Origin: an uncultured Psychrosphaera sp.
GTDB lineage: Bacteria; Pseudomonadota; Gammaproteobacteria; Enterobacterales; Alteromonadaceae
Assembly (NCBI RefSeq): GCF_947500655.1
Contig: NZ_CANMSK010000004.1
Location: 186,001 to 250,000, forward strand
DNA length: 64,000 bases
Direction of reading: 5' to 3'
Shown here: positions 38,163 through 47,350 of the stretch, one piece after another
How the letters are laid out: every line of letters starts with the position of its first letter
Numbering within the stretch: the first letter of the stretch is position 1
Notes under the pieces: generated by a model
Databases searched by the model: none
Seen by the model: the letters and a program-made list of their open reading frames with translations, nothing else
What the model was told of the DNA's origin: nothing
Made by a program: the position numbers and the translations under genes

Positions 38163-39251
38163 TTAAAATGAGTATTGAATTCGTACTGAAACGGCATCAC
38201 CATCGCCGATACTAGCACCATCTTCAAAATATTCTGTTTTAATATAATCGCCCATAAATTTAAAGTTCTTGCTTAGCGTATAATTAAAACCAATTGCGTA
38301 CGTTTCTGCACTCTCACCTTCTTCTTTTAAGGTTAATTCACTATATCGACCAATTAATTCCCAACCGTTTTTAGATGAATTGCCTAACTTTCCATTTTTA
38401 TATTCACGAGAACCACCAGATAACTGATAACCAAACTGAACGTAACCGCCTTCATAATCATACGTTTTTTGTTCAATACTGGTTACTCCTGCTTGTTGCC
38501 ACTCAGCCATTAACGTAAATCTATCCTGCAACCAAAGTGCTTCCAAACCTTGCATTGAAACCGTGTCAGTATCAATTTTTTTACCTTCGAGTAACGAATC
38601 TGCAAAGTTAACTTCTAATGTTTCATTTATTCTAAATTCATTACCGCCATAATCACGTTCACTAAAAGCTACACCTAAGTGCAGTAAATTTTGTTGTTCC
38701 TGCCAAGGAAGCCAAACCATTCTGCCCGTTACTGCACTTTTAGCTTCATCGCCACTTGGTTGATAATAGCCTAGCTGCCAAAGCAATGAAGATAACTCCC
38801 CCTCTAGACTCACACCTAAGCTACGACCTGGCGCAAAAGCTTCAGTGCTCATGCTACGTTCAATCATCAACAATTTACGTGAACCAATTAACTTCTCTAA
38901 GCCAAAATTTTCTTTTTGCTGGCCAACAATAACATCAGCAAATGACCAACCTTTATATTCAAGATATGCATCTTTAATTTCAACACCGTCTTCAAAACCA
39001 AGTTGAAATTTACCTTCCCAATCCTTGTTAAAGTCTGATTTTAAACTTAAACGCGCTCTGCGAATATCAACTTCACTTTGAGAGCCTTGCCCTGTTACAT
39101 CTTCAAGCAAAGACTCATCAAAAAAGTCATAATCAAGCATTAAGTAACCGCTTAGGTTAAATAGGTCATCTTTTTTAGCGTTACTTGCAGCACTAAAACC
39201 AGTGAATAATAAAGAAACAAATATCGAAGCTACTGTAATTTTTTTGTTCAC
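38163..39251 (-). CDS. Phosphate-selective porin (OprO/OprP-like)
   Basis: 362 residues. Signal peptide about 1-25. An outer-membrane beta-barrel with alternating residues and a terminal aromatic (IQYSF). SEVDIRRARLSLKSDFNKDW and FQLGFEDGVEIKDAYLEYKG near the start, and VGQQKENFGLEKL, match the N-terminal strands of the OprP/OprO porin family, known for phosphate or polyphosphate uptake. It is the last gene of an operon with DUF4956 and VTC-domain proteins (1-bp gap upstream), which supports a polyanion substrate. Selectivity itself is inferred. Confidence 0.8.
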   Translation of the reverse strand: MNKKITVASIFVSLLFTGFSAASNAKKDDLFNLSGYLMLDYDFFDESLLEDVTGQGSQSEVDIRRARLSLKSDFNKDWEGKFQLGFEDGVEIKDAYLEYKGWSFADVIVGQQKENFGLEKLIGSRKLLMIERSMSTEAFAPGRSLGVSLEGELSSLLWQLGYYQPSGDEAKSAVTGRMVWLPWQEQQNLLHLGVAFSERDYGGNEFRINETLEVNFADSLLEGKKIDTDTVSMQGLEALWLQDRFTLMAEWQQAGVTSIEQKTYDYEGGYVQFGYQLSGGSREYKNGKLGNSSKNGWELIGRYSELTLKEEGESAETYAIGFNYTLSKNFKFMGDYIKTEYFEDGASIGDGDAVSVRIQYSF

Positions 39252-39252
39252 A

Positions 39253-39879
39253 TCACACCTCTTTTGTTAATGTATTTTTAACATCTTCTACATATTCCTT
39301 ATGTGTTAAATCATCCGCAATATAACTAACCTTTAATTGCGCTGTATCTCTTAAAAAATCTATATTCTCAATTTCAACACTAACCACATTTAAACCAGTT
39401 CTTTGTTTTAAATCCGCAATTAATATTTCTCTTTTTTGCGGTAAAATATTTTCAATTTTTTCATAACAAACACTTTGCATTTCATAACGCTTTATAAAAA
39501 TACTTGAATCAATTGCCAACGCGATTATGCAAATAGAGCCATTTAAAATACCGAGATCAAGCAAACTCATTTGCCCAACTGAAGTTAATAATGCAATTGC
39601 CGTCACTAAAAATAAGTACGTCATTTCTTTAATGGAAATCGACTCAGTTCTGTATCTAAGCATAGTGAAAACAGCAAACAAACCAAAAGCAAATTCCATC
39701 GACATATCTACGCCGTGCAGTAGATAAGTAATAATGAAAACGCCCACACCAAATAAAATAAATGAGCCTGCAACAACGGCATTTTTACTTACTCGAAAGT
39801 AACAGCCGTAACACAAGGCGATTAATGAAAGTAAGTTAACTAAAAAACGGGCAATAAAAGTAAAATCTAATTCTGTCAT
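39253..39879 (-). CDS. DUF4956 membrane protein
   Basis: 208 residues. Four or five membrane helices in the first 130 residues, then a soluble tail of about 75 residues that looks ferredoxin-like (VVSVEIENIDFLRDTAQLKV). FGLFAVFTMLRYRTESISIK followed by EMTYLFL is the diagnostic DUF4956 segment. The family is often encoded with VTC-domain polyphosphate polymerase-like proteins, as here: 28 bp downstream of the VTC gene and 1 bp before the porin. It may form the membrane partner or channel of the system; not proven. Confidence 0.87.
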   Translation of the reverse strand: MTELDFTFIARFLVNLLSLIALCYGCYFRVSKNAVVAGSFILFGVGVFIITYLLHGVDMSMEFAFGLFAVFTMLRYRTESISIKEMTYLFLVTAIALLTSVGQMSLLDLGILNGSICIIALAIDSSIFIKRYEMQSVCYEKIENILPQKREILIADLKQRTGLNVVSVEIENIDFLRDTAQLKVSYIADDLTHKEYVEDVKNTLTKEV

Positions 39880-39907
39880 TCTAATTTCTCTCTACAGCTA
39901 AAGTGGT

Positions 39908-40783
39908 TTAACAGTGATGTAACTGCTTAATTCGGGATAATACGGATTTGAATCGATTGGCTTTTATATTCTCTGGATATAACAACGCACAACCAATGCA
40001 ATATTTACTAAATGAGGTTGGAAACACGTGGTGTTTACTCATCAATTGATAAAAAGGGGAATTCTTAGACTTCTTACTTTGCTTTAATTCAGCAATAAAA
40101 AAACCTGGCAATGTAACGCGGTTATCACCATTTTTATTGTTGTACCAAAGATCAAAATCTAATGTTAAACGCTCGGCTTTTTCTTCATTTGCCAAAGCAA
40201 TACGCTTGTAACCACTTTGTTGGGTAATATCTAAATTGGCATATTTGCCGTGCATTTCTTGTTGCAAAAATTCACGGCTATTTACATCATTACCTTTATC
40301 TTCAGATAACTTAATACGTGTTTTTACAGTACGCTTTTGATTGTTCTTCAACTTCACTTCAAGGTATTCAGTGGAAGTATCAAGATAACGACGGCGGCGA
40401 ACCTTAAAACGATTCAACTTCCCATTATGGTGCGCTCGGTACAATTCCATATTAGGTGTATCGAGATATTGATTGTAATAAGAAAACTGCCTTAACCCAG
40501 CAATGTCTAATATTCGGTAATGACCATGTAATTGCGACAATAGCTCAGGTAAAAATGATAACGGCAACATAAATTTACTGTCTACACGATTCATTAAGTT
40601 AGCGTTATTGAGATCGTCTAATTGATAGCTTTCAAAGCTTGCCAATAAATTATTAATAGGCTCTAACGGAGGTTCCGTTTCTTTATGAAGCGGAATATCA
40701 CTTATATCTTTTAGACAAACCTCATTAGCTGCATTAACTAAATGCAGCTCACTCGCTGCGGAGATATTTAATTGAACAGCCAT
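39908..40783 (-). CDS. VTC-domain protein (polyphosphate polymerase-like)
   Basis: 291 residues from ATG 40783, chosen because AAGG lies 5 bp upstream; a GTG two codons earlier is also open. VTC domains are triphosphate-tunnel folds; in yeast Vtc4 they make polyphosphate from ATP. Basic strands lining the tunnel are visible in NRFKVRRRRYLDTS, YLEVKLKNNQKRTVKTRIKL and IAELKQSKKSKNSPF, with NRVDSKFMLP near the start as the usual entry motif. First gene of a three-gene operon with DUF4956 and an OprP-like porin. Whether it makes polyphosphate or another polymer is open. Confidence 0.85.
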   Translation of the reverse strand: MAVQLNISAASELHLVNAANEVCLKDISDIPLHKETEPPLEPINNLLASFESYQLDDLNNANLMNRVDSKFMLPLSFLPELLSQLHGHYRILDIAGLRQFSYYNQYLDTPNMELYRAHHNGKLNRFKVRRRRYLDTSTEYLEVKLKNNQKRTVKTRIKLSEDKGNDVNSREFLQQEMHGKYANLDITQQSGYKRIALANEEKAERLTLDFDLWYNNKNGDNRVTLPGFFIAELKQSKKSKNSPFYQLMSKHHVFPTSFSKYCIGCALLYPENIKANRFKSVLSRIKQLHHC

Positions 40784-41068
40784 GATCACCTTAATATAAA
40801 AAAATAAAATAACCTTGGAACATGAATAAAATAGTGGATCAAATTACAGAGTTAATTTATTGAACAATTTATTTCGTGATCAGAAATATAAAAATGCACA
40901 GTGCAAACAATGTGTAAATACTTAGGAAGTTACTTTTTTGTGTATTTTTTATTACTGAAGGGAGTGAAGCTTACCTTTCCAGATTTTGTACCTGCTTGTT
41001 TGATAGATTATTATGTCGTCGTTTTAAATAACTAGTTTACCAAGAGTATTTTAATGACAAACGCCAAA

Positions 41069-41785
41069 CTACTCACTCAGTAACGCCAGCAACTCAGCTA
41101 ATGATGTAACTTGGTATGTAGGGCTGATCTTTGTATTTAACGGTTGATTTACAGCTTTGCTGTTGCCTGAACTAGTCTCTAAATTGTGATGACGATTTAA
41201 CCAGCAAGTGTCAAAGCCTGCATTATTGCCACCTAAAATATCTGACTCCAACGTATCGCCAACCATAAGGACTTTCTCAGGATCTGGGTTATTCATCTTT
41301 GTTAGTGCATAGTTAAAAATATCAAGATGCGGTTTTGCAACTCCCACCAATTCAGAGATAACCACAGGAAAAAAATAAGGTTTAAAACCAGTACGCTGCA
41401 AACGTATTTCTTGTAATTGAGCAAAACCGTTAGTGATAATACCCATTTTAACACCACGTTTATGCAAGCTAGTAACGAGATCTAATGCACCATCTAAAGG
41501 CTCACATATTTCAGCCATGGCATCTAAAAATTGCTCATTCAATTCCTTAGGCTGCACATTCAGCTTATTGCCCCATTGCATAAAACGAGTTATTTGTAAT
41601 TGCTGCGCGTTAATTTCACCGTTTTGGTATTGCACCCAAAGTGGTTTATTCACACTTTGATATTCATCAAAATCAGATTGAGTAAAAGTCACTCCATAAC
41701 GAGAAAACATATGAGTTAGCCCAGATAAAATATCAAAATGAAATAACGTTTCATCTGCATCAAACAACACCCATTGGTATTTCAT
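41069..41785 (-). CDS. yjjG: HAD-family pyrimidine 5'-nucleotidase YjjG
   Basis: 238 residues. YjjG dephosphorylates dUMP, dTMP and noncanonical pyrimidine nucleotides. HAD motif I is WVLFDADETLFHFD near residue 5, motif II IITNGFAQLQ, motif III Lys in VGVAKPHLDIF, and motif IV VGDTLESDILGG. The cap is helical, as in the family. It lies 77 bp after yjjX on the same strand; both act in nucleotide house-cleaning. Confidence 0.9.
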   Translation of the reverse strand: MKYQWVLFDADETLFHFDILSGLTHMFSRYGVTFTQSDFDEYQSVNKPLWVQYQNGEINAQQLQITRFMQWGNKLNVQPKELNEQFLDAMAEICEPLDGALDLVTSLHKRGVKMGIITNGFAQLQEIRLQRTGFKPYFFPVVISELVGVAKPHLDIFNYALTKMNNPDPEKVLMVGDTLESDILGGNNAGFDTCWLNRHHNLETSSGNSKAVNQPLNTKISPTYQVTSLAELLALLSE

Positions 41786-41862
41786 TTATTTTGTTTTTCC
41801 TAATTTAAAAAACGCTCTTTATTAGAGAACGGTTGCTAGTTCTAGAGTTATTAGCTCTAGAG

Positions 41863-42432
41863 CTAATAATGTTGTGGATGCAAAGCAGGAGCAAGTGCGA
41901 GGATTAAAGCTTGAGTATATATACTTTCTCTTGTGGCAGCATTATTGGTTAACACACCAACCGCCCCACCTTTTTGTTTAATATTAGAAGTATTAAACAC
42001 ATCGTCAATAACAGGCCCTAACTCTTCATTATTTTGTAAACGCTTGAAGATATTAGCCGGTAAAGGCAAGTTAGCAGAACGCCCTGTCATTAACTGATTG
42101 TTTGAATTTAAAATAACCACATAAGAAAAGCTAACCGCGCCCTCTTCCTGAAAATCAACACCACCTTCCATCGCGACAAAGTAATCGATATTGCTCTTAG
42201 CGGCTTTCTCGTCAGAATTGTCATTAACATGCTCCGCACAAAATCGAACACGATTTTGAGCACCCAAACGCGTTTCAGCTTCCGTCATAGGTTGCTCACT
42301 AACACCAGACTCTGCTTTCATTGCAACACAGTCAATTTGATGTTCAGGAAACACAGTTAAAAATGCTTGTTTAGCGGCATTAACTTTAACGGGATTGGTA
42401 GAGCCAACACAAAGGCTAAGCGTTTTTATCAT
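41863..42432 (-). CDS. yjjX: Inosine/xanthosine triphosphatase YjjX
   Basis: 189 residues. YjjX removes ITP and XTP from the nucleotide pool. LCVGSTNPVKVNAAKQAF near the start, ESGVSEQPMTEAETRLGAQNR, and FVAMEGGVDF in the middle are typical. It is followed by yjjG. In the ancestral order this gene probably sat directly next to the ssb 3' flank, before the 42.7-47.4 kb segment was inserted. Confidence 0.92.
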   Translation of the reverse strand: MIKTLSLCVGSTNPVKVNAAKQAFLTVFPEHQIDCVAMKAESGVSEQPMTEAETRLGAQNRVRFCAEHVNDNSDEKAAKSNIDYFVAMEGGVDFQEEGAVSFSYVVILNSNNQLMTGRSANLPLPANIFKRLQNNEELGPVIDDVFNTSNIKQKGGAVGVLTNNAATRESIYTQALILALAPALHPQHY

Positions 42433-42570
42433 TCTTAATTACCTTACTTAATTTATACAAGCTTAGAACCCAGTTATCATACAGTAAGATATTGGCCATA
42501 GTTTATTTTTAGATCTAAAGAGAAAATACTGAGCTAAATTATTTTGGACTATTACATTGTGAGTAGGTGA

Positions 42571-42729
42571 TAGATCTTAAAAACACCAAACTAAGCCCCG
42601 CCTTTTTGGCTGTTGAAAAAAGATAACTCACCGCAGATGGAACCTGAACGCCCAGATACAAAAAAGCCCTGATATACAGGGCTCTTAAAAATAATTTACA
42701 ACGATGCATATTTAGTAAGAACTAGAACG
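42571..42729. repeat. 159-bp direct repeat, left copy
   Basis: Matches 47351-47509 with mismatches only at 42585 and 42725. It contains a copy of the ssb terminator hairpin (AGCCCTG/CAGGGCT, 42664-42683) and ends at the equivalent of the ssb stop codon. Beyond 42729 a few bases still resemble ssb codons and then similarity is lost. It marks the left end of the 4.8-kb accessory segment. The rest of 42433-42895 holds nothing else recognisable. Confidence 0.93.
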
Positions 42730-42895
42730 TTAATGAACACACAAAACAAAACATAGGTGAGTGAGTGAACTCTCCCCCCCCTTATTTCTCTGCAAATCAC
42801 CACAACCTAAAAAATCTATACCAACAAAAAACAAAAATTTGTTAATTAAGGCGTGTATAAGCACGTATTTACGCTTTTAATCAACACTATATGAC

Positions 42896-44713
42896 TTAAT
42901 TACCTTTGCATGGAGCAACCCTCATCGTTCCATCTTTGGACAATAGTAGAGTCCCCCCTCTAAGGACGTTAATGAGTAGCTCACCCGTTTCGACAAACCA
43001 TGATGATTTTGGTGATCCGGGAAGTTTAATCCATTCATCTGCAACCCAATTATCATTCTCATCTCTGGCGAATTTATAAATCATGCCATCGTTCATTCCT
43101 AAGTGAGCTAGACCAGTTGTAGAGATAATTGCTCCACCAAGTTTGTAAATGTCCTCTATATTGGCTGAAAGCACCTTTTTAGTTGTTCCTCCTTTGCCAA
43201 CATAAACTAACTCGCCACCCCATTCACCTCTACTGGAACCTACTAACCAACCGCCATCAACTTTTAGAGCCATATCAGGTACTTGCTTCAGCGGTGTTCT
43301 ATGCTCAACCATATTTTCAGCCGTTACTTCAATGATTTCATTTCCGTTTAGTACCTGATCAGTTTCATCACTTGCTCCATAGCTAATAACATGGGTGTCG
43401 TAACTAAGCTGCTTCAATCTTTCTATGCTGTCATTCTTATACAGTTTTTCGTTTTGAGCCTCTTTTAACCTAGCCAAAGGAACATGTTCGCAGACTTTTT
43501 GGGTTAAATATGGATTTTCCATTATTGAATAATATGAACGAAATATTTCTCTATCTTCTGATGTTTGTTGTTTTCCGTTAATAATATCTATAGCTTCTTT
43601 AGCAGCCTTTCTTACTGGGGGATACCAATGCTCTTCCTTAGCAATATTAAGTGCAACTAACGAATTCTCAGACTTCAATTCACCTAGTGATTGAGCAGCT
43701 ATCACGCTAAGTACCACATCAGAGTCATTGTCAAGCTGTGAAACAAGAACATCTTCTGCAATTGGGTTGCCTATAAAACCGAGTGTCCTTGCAGAAATCT
43801 GCCTTAACTCGAAATCATCCTGACTTAATAGCTGAATCAACACAGGTGCAGCGGGCTTTGCTAGCTCTCCATGTTTTGCAAGCTCAAGCATTTTATGAGT
43901 TGAAGGTTCACTCGCAATCGACTCTATAAGTAATTTTATACCCTTATCAGTGCCCATTCGAATAAAAGCATTATTGATTGCTGGTTCCAGTCTTGGTCGG
44001 TCTTTGATAAGCTGGCTTAGCACAGGCTCAGCGCTTAAAGCATCCTTTTCAAAAAAGGAGAGAATATCAATAACCCCTGTCAACGTCTCATCAGAAAGAG
44101 ATTTATCTGCAATTACATTGCTAAGTTCACGAACTAAGAACTCTTTCTCAACCTCCATTTCAGATAACAACACACCAAAGTTATAGACATAACCTTTCGG
44201 ACATCCTGTTTTGCACTTTATTAAATCCATAATAAAAGGAACAGCCCTTTCTTTTGAATGCTTGACAGCATATCCCTCTCCATTGTGGGGAGAACTACTT
44301 GCAGTTGAATATCTTTTTACAGCCTCTTGAGCTGCACTGGGTAAATTTATTCGTCCTAGTGCTCTTACCAACCAAGGAGTTGTATCTAATGCAGCTTTTA
44401 TCTTAGATAAATACTTTGGATCAATCTCGTTAACCCCTTGAAGGGTAAATCCTGCTAATCTTCTCACTCCAAATGATTGATGTTCCAGCAAGTTAACGAG
44501 CATTGGAGTGGTATCTATATCCAAACTTCGTATTGATTGAGCTAAGTTTGAGTCCTCTTTCGTCATTCCATATTTATCAGTTTCTCTCTTTAATCCCTGC
44601 TCAATTATCGCACTTTTGCACTCATCTATTGATGTACACGTTTTTTCTTGTGCTGAAACTGATAGCGTGTTCACAAGAAACAGAAAAACTAGTGAATTTA
44701 TTATTATTTTCAA
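42896..44713 (-). CDS. Exported HEAT-repeat protein of unknown function
   Basis: 605 residues, TTG start with AGGAAATAGAG upstream. Signal peptide about 1-21. The region to about 370 is made of HEAT/PBS-lyase-like helical repeats, for example FGVRRLAGFTLQGV, DFELRQISARTLGFIGN and DVVLSVIAAQSLGEL. The rest (about 430-605) is beta-rich with repeating short strands such as DGGWLVGSSRGEWGG, perhaps a small propeller. No enzyme motif is visible. First gene inside the repeat-bounded segment, monocistronic. A periplasmic binding or scaffold role is the most that can be said. Confidence 0.7.
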   Translation of the reverse strand: MKIIINSLVFLFLVNTLSVSAQEKTCTSIDECKSAIIEQGLKRETDKYGMTKEDSNLAQSIRSLDIDTTPMLVNLLEHQSFGVRRLAGFTLQGVNEIDPKYLSKIKAALDTTPWLVRALGRINLPSAAQEAVKRYSTASSSPHNGEGYAVKHSKERAVPFIMDLIKCKTGCPKGYVYNFGVLLSEMEVEKEFLVRELSNVIADKSLSDETLTGVIDILSFFEKDALSAEPVLSQLIKDRPRLEPAINNAFIRMGTDKGIKLLIESIASEPSTHKMLELAKHGELAKPAAPVLIQLLSQDDFELRQISARTLGFIGNPIAEDVLVSQLDNDSDVVLSVIAAQSLGELKSENSLVALNIAKEEHWYPPVRKAAKEAIDIINGKQQTSEDREIFRSYYSIMENPYLTQKVCEHVPLARLKEAQNEKLYKNDSIERLKQLSYDTHVISYGASDETDQVLNGNEIIEVTAENMVEHRTPLKQVPDMALKVDGGWLVGSSRGEWGGELVYVGKGGTTKKVLSANIEDIYKLGGAIISTTGLAHLGMNDGMIYKFARDENDNWVADEWIKLPGSPKSSWFVETGELLINVLRGGTLLLSKDGTMRVAPCKGN

Positions 44714-44796
44714 ACTCTATTTCCTTATTTAGTGAGTCCTATTTTTGGTTTTAATCCTAACCTTTAAAAAGTAAACATCAAACAGTAAAAGACATA

Positions 44797-45021
44797 TTAT
44801 TTCTGAATATCTGTAAGTGAGAAACGAACCCTTTCTTTTAGGTATGTTTTTCTACTCTGGGCTATAGAACCTGTTGCAACTGCTTTTTCGACCACCTTTT
44901 TATTACCCATCAGCACTAACCTTTCACTTGGTCGGGTTGATGCGGTATAAAGCAATGTTTGATCTATCATTTTTTCCGCTTCTTTTGGAAGAAAATAAAA
45001 TGAAATAAAATGGACAGCCAC
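44797..45021 (-). pseudogene. C-terminal fragment of a RecD-like helicase
   Basis: 74 codons, GTG start. The core LPKEAEKMIDQTLLYTASTR followed by ERLVLMGNKKVVEKAV and a closing LKERVRF matches the UvrD_C_2 end of RecD/RecD2-like helicases, where D-x-x-L-L-Y-T-A-x-T-R is motif VI. The intact proteins are many hundreds of residues long; the P-loop and other motifs are missing here. I read it as the decayed end of a larger gene, possibly from the element that brought in this segment. Note the usual Arg in TRAR is Pro (TRPS). Confidence 0.65.
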
Positions 45022-45096
45022 CTTTAAATATTTAGATTATTCTTATGTAAATTGCCCTTGTATAAAAGCCGAGGCTTTAACATACCACTACAAAAT

Positions 45097-45672
45097 CTAT
45101 TTTTGATCAGAGCTTAATACAGTTGGTCTTGTAACTGGCTCACCGCTATTGTTAAAAAATGCCGACGGCGTATTAAGCCCTTTTATCTTCCAAACAAGCA
45201 GTTTAACTATCATTCTTACCGTTGCTTTAGACGGCGAATGGTTTTGCTCAACAACTTCTTTTTTAGCGTATTTGGTTTGCAAGTAACCCCTTACTGAACC
45301 TAAGTCCTCATCACGGGATTTAGCATTGTCCATAAAATTATGCACAAGCCCAAGAAAAGGCATTTTTGAGTCCAAAGAGTTACCAATAGGTGTATTGCAA
45401 CATTTGGCATACCACCGAAACATCCCTTTTTCTCTTAACTTAACACAAGCAATTTGCTCATTTCCTTGGCTGATTTTTACATAAGAAATCGGCATTTGAA
45501 AAAGATCCGTACCGCCATATTGGTCTAACATCGAATCTTCTTGTTTTAAATACTCTGCAAACGACTGACAATCATCACAACAACAAACAATACGGTTACC
45601 CACCATTTTATCTATATTAGCCGTTTTTCCTTGAACCATGCCGCAAGTACATTTGAGATTAATTTCAGGCAT
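45097..45672 (-). CDS. DUF6151 / GFA-like zinc protein
   Basis: 191 residues from ATG 45672, chosen because family members begin close to the first CxC motif; the frame is open 29 codons further, but that part is low complexity and basic. Cysteines lie in CTCG (8-11 of the mature start), CCCDDCQ and CCNTP, consistent with a zinc site like that of glutathione-dependent formaldehyde-activating (GFA) proteins. The family formerly annotated GFA-like is now DUF6151. A catalytic role is unproven. It lies within the repeat-bounded segment on the minus strand. Confidence 0.7.
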   Translation of the reverse strand: MPEINLKCTCGMVQGKTANIDKMVGNRIVCCCDDCQSFAEYLKQEDSMLDQYGGTDLFQMPISYVKISQGNEQIACVKLREKGMFRWYAKCCNTPIGNSLDSKMPFLGLVHNFMDNAKSRDEDLGSVRGYLQTKYAKKEVVEQNHSPSKATVRMIVKLLVWKIKGLNTPSAFFNNSGEPVTRPTVLSSDQK

Positions 45673-45931
45673 AAAATGGGGTCTCTTATTTTGTTTTTTG
45701 ATTTGTTTTATATATTGATATCTGTGTAGTTGTTTGTAAATTATTATTTTCTGAACCATCAGGTTTCACCTGACGGCGAGCCCTTTCTCAGCATCCCTGC
45801 TTCGAATTTTATAAAAATAATATTAATGAAGTGATTTTATGATGGAGAAATAGAGTAAAGCCAAAAAGCCAACCAAACCTAACAATTTGTTTCTGAATCA
45901 AGAGGTGGATGTTTTCGTTATTTTTTCTTTG

Positions 45932-45991
45932 TCGATAACTCGATAAATAAAAGCATTGGCAAACAGTTATGAGTTTTGTTATTAATATAAG
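45932..45991 (+). promoter_or_regulatory. Candidate promoter resembling the integron leader
   Basis: -35 TTGGCA (45956-45961) and -10 TATTAA (45980-45985), 18 bp apart, reading toward the gene at 46033. About 61 bp here is roughly 87% identical to the minus strand of 5605-5664, the integron leader. GTTTTGTTATTAATATA is shared exactly. The remaining 45760-45931 shows only a short hairpin near 45762-45775. Confidence 0.55.
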
Positions 45992-46032
45992 AAAAAGAGT
46001 AAGGTAACTAAATAGTTACTAAAAAGGTAAAC

Positions 46033-46530
46033 ATGGTCACACTATTTAGAATATTAACTTTTATATCCTTATTTAGCTCAGTCACTGCTATTGCTTGTAT
46101 GGGCAGAGTTTTACCTGATAAGAACTTTGACAATTATGAAACTATCTTTATTGCCGAAGTTACTGGTGTTCATTTAACAACATACCAAAAACGTATGATA
46201 ACGGGACTAAGAACTAAAGAAGGATACCGTTCTTGGACAGATACAACACCAGAGTATGAAGTGACAGTATTACCTCAGCGATTGAAAAAGGGGTCAGCTT
46301 CAGAAGTGGAAAAATTAAAGATTTCAGGTTGTGGAATTATAGAACCAAAAGTTCGACAAACTGGTTTATTCTTTATTAAACCGAATGGTCAAGTTGATGT
46401 GCTTTATCATATAGAAAGCTATAATTACGAAGATTACCTTGAAGAAGTCGGCCTTTATTATCGTAATATGAAAAAAAGACTGAAAATTCAGCGCGGTTCG
46501 CGGTTAAATGATACCAAATCTGTTAACTAG
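46033..46530 (+). CDS. Small exported protein of unknown function
   Basis: 165 residues with AAGG before the ATG. Signal peptide about 1-20 (VTAIA). The mature start ACMGRVLPD, followed by YETIFIAEVTGVHL and a later Cys in ISGCGI, faintly recalls NTR/TIMP-like domains, where an N-terminal cysteine precedes a 'vFiG.V' strand; this is weak. It is the first gene of a two-gene + strand unit inside the accessory segment and has the leader-like promoter. No function assigned. Confidence 0.6.
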   Translation: MVTLFRILTFISLFSSVTAIACMGRVLPDKNFDNYETIFIAEVTGVHLTTYQKRMITGLRTKEGYRSWTDTTPEYEVTVLPQRLKKGSASEVEKLKISGCGIIEPKVRQTGLFFIKPNGQVDVLYHIESYNYEDYLEEVGLYYRNMKKRLKIQRGSRLNDTKSVN

Positions 46531-46555
46531 GGTAGTTTAGCTACTTAAGGTAGTC

Positions 46556-47077
46556 ATGCGTAAATATCTACTAATATTTATCTTAACCTCATTCTTTCAA
46601 GTGAGTGCACAGGATTTAGTAACACTCCACAAAAAAAGTGGAGTTTCATTACCTTCACTTTTTGATAAATCAGAATTTCAAAATTATGAATTTAAAACTT
46701 TTGGGATTACTGAAATAGGTCTGCAAAAAACGTCCTGTTTTGGTCGTTGTCCCACATTTTTGCTAAATATTAAAATGGACGGTTCAGTTTATTACGAAGG
46801 ACATAACTTCGTCGATAAAATGGGAATATATACCGGAAAAATTGAAACGTACCAACTGATAAATATATTGGCGTATATAGATGAAATAGCATTTATGGAT
46901 CTTCAAGATGTATATACCTATGGTGTTACTGATCATTCATCAGTATATACAATGGTTAAAACCAATTCGAAACAAAAAATCATTAACAACTACGCGAATA
47001 CTGGGCCGGCAACGTTATGGGCTTTAGAGCAGTTGATGACTCAGTTATTAACTGAAGTAGAATGGGATAAAGAGTAG
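46556..47077 (+). CDS. Exported DUF6438 protein
   Basis: 173 residues, AAGG before the ATG, 25 bp after the preceding gene. Signal peptide about 1-18 (FQVSA). GLQKTSCFGRCPTFLLNI, followed by DGSVYYEGHNFVDKMGIYTG, is the DUF6438 signature, a small beta-rich domain with two conserved cysteines (CFGRC). Its role is unknown. It is probably cotranscribed with 46033-46530. Confidence 0.75.
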   Translation: MRKYLLIFILTSFFQVSAQDLVTLHKKSGVSLPSLFDKSEFQNYEFKTFGITEIGLQKTSCFGRCPTFLLNIKMDGSVYYEGHNFVDKMGIYTGKIETYQLINILAYIDEIAFMDLQDVYTYGVTDHSSVYTMVKTNSKQKIINNYANTGPATLWALEQLMTQLLTEVEWDKE

Positions 47078-47245
47078 CTAAAATAACGTGGGCAGCTACC
47101 TTCTGAACCCCAAATTTGGACACTCACATCAAGCGAACCGTCAGGTTCACCCTGCCTTTAATCTTTGATCTTGCTTTTCCTCCTGATTTAATACAGATGT
47201 TTTGGTGAGGGGCGGCGCTCTCTTTCATAATAAGAGCAGGTTACG

Positions 47246-47279
47246 TTTTTGGGCTGTTACAAAAAGGTAACTCGCCGAG
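47246..47279. repeat. Degenerate copy of part of the 159-bp repeat
   Basis: TTTTTGGGCTGTTACAAAAA and GGTAACTCGCCGAG resemble 47383-47416 of the right repeat (TTTTTGGCTGTTGAAAAAAG, ATAACTCACCG) at about 80-85%. It may be an older copy or a common genomic element. The rest of 47078-47350 is noncoding, with a hairpin-like GAACCGTCAGGTTC at its start. Confidence 0.5.
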
Positions 47280-47350
47280 GGGCGAAATAGATCTATCACA
47301 CTTCTACAATATAATAGTTTAAAAACAATTTAGCTTAAGCTCTTAGCTTT

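Noticed and set aside
45760..45930. Possible further attC near 45880 (CCTAACAATTT)
   Set aside because: The box matches the integron core over 11 bp, but I find no paired partner or palindrome and no gene stop at that point.
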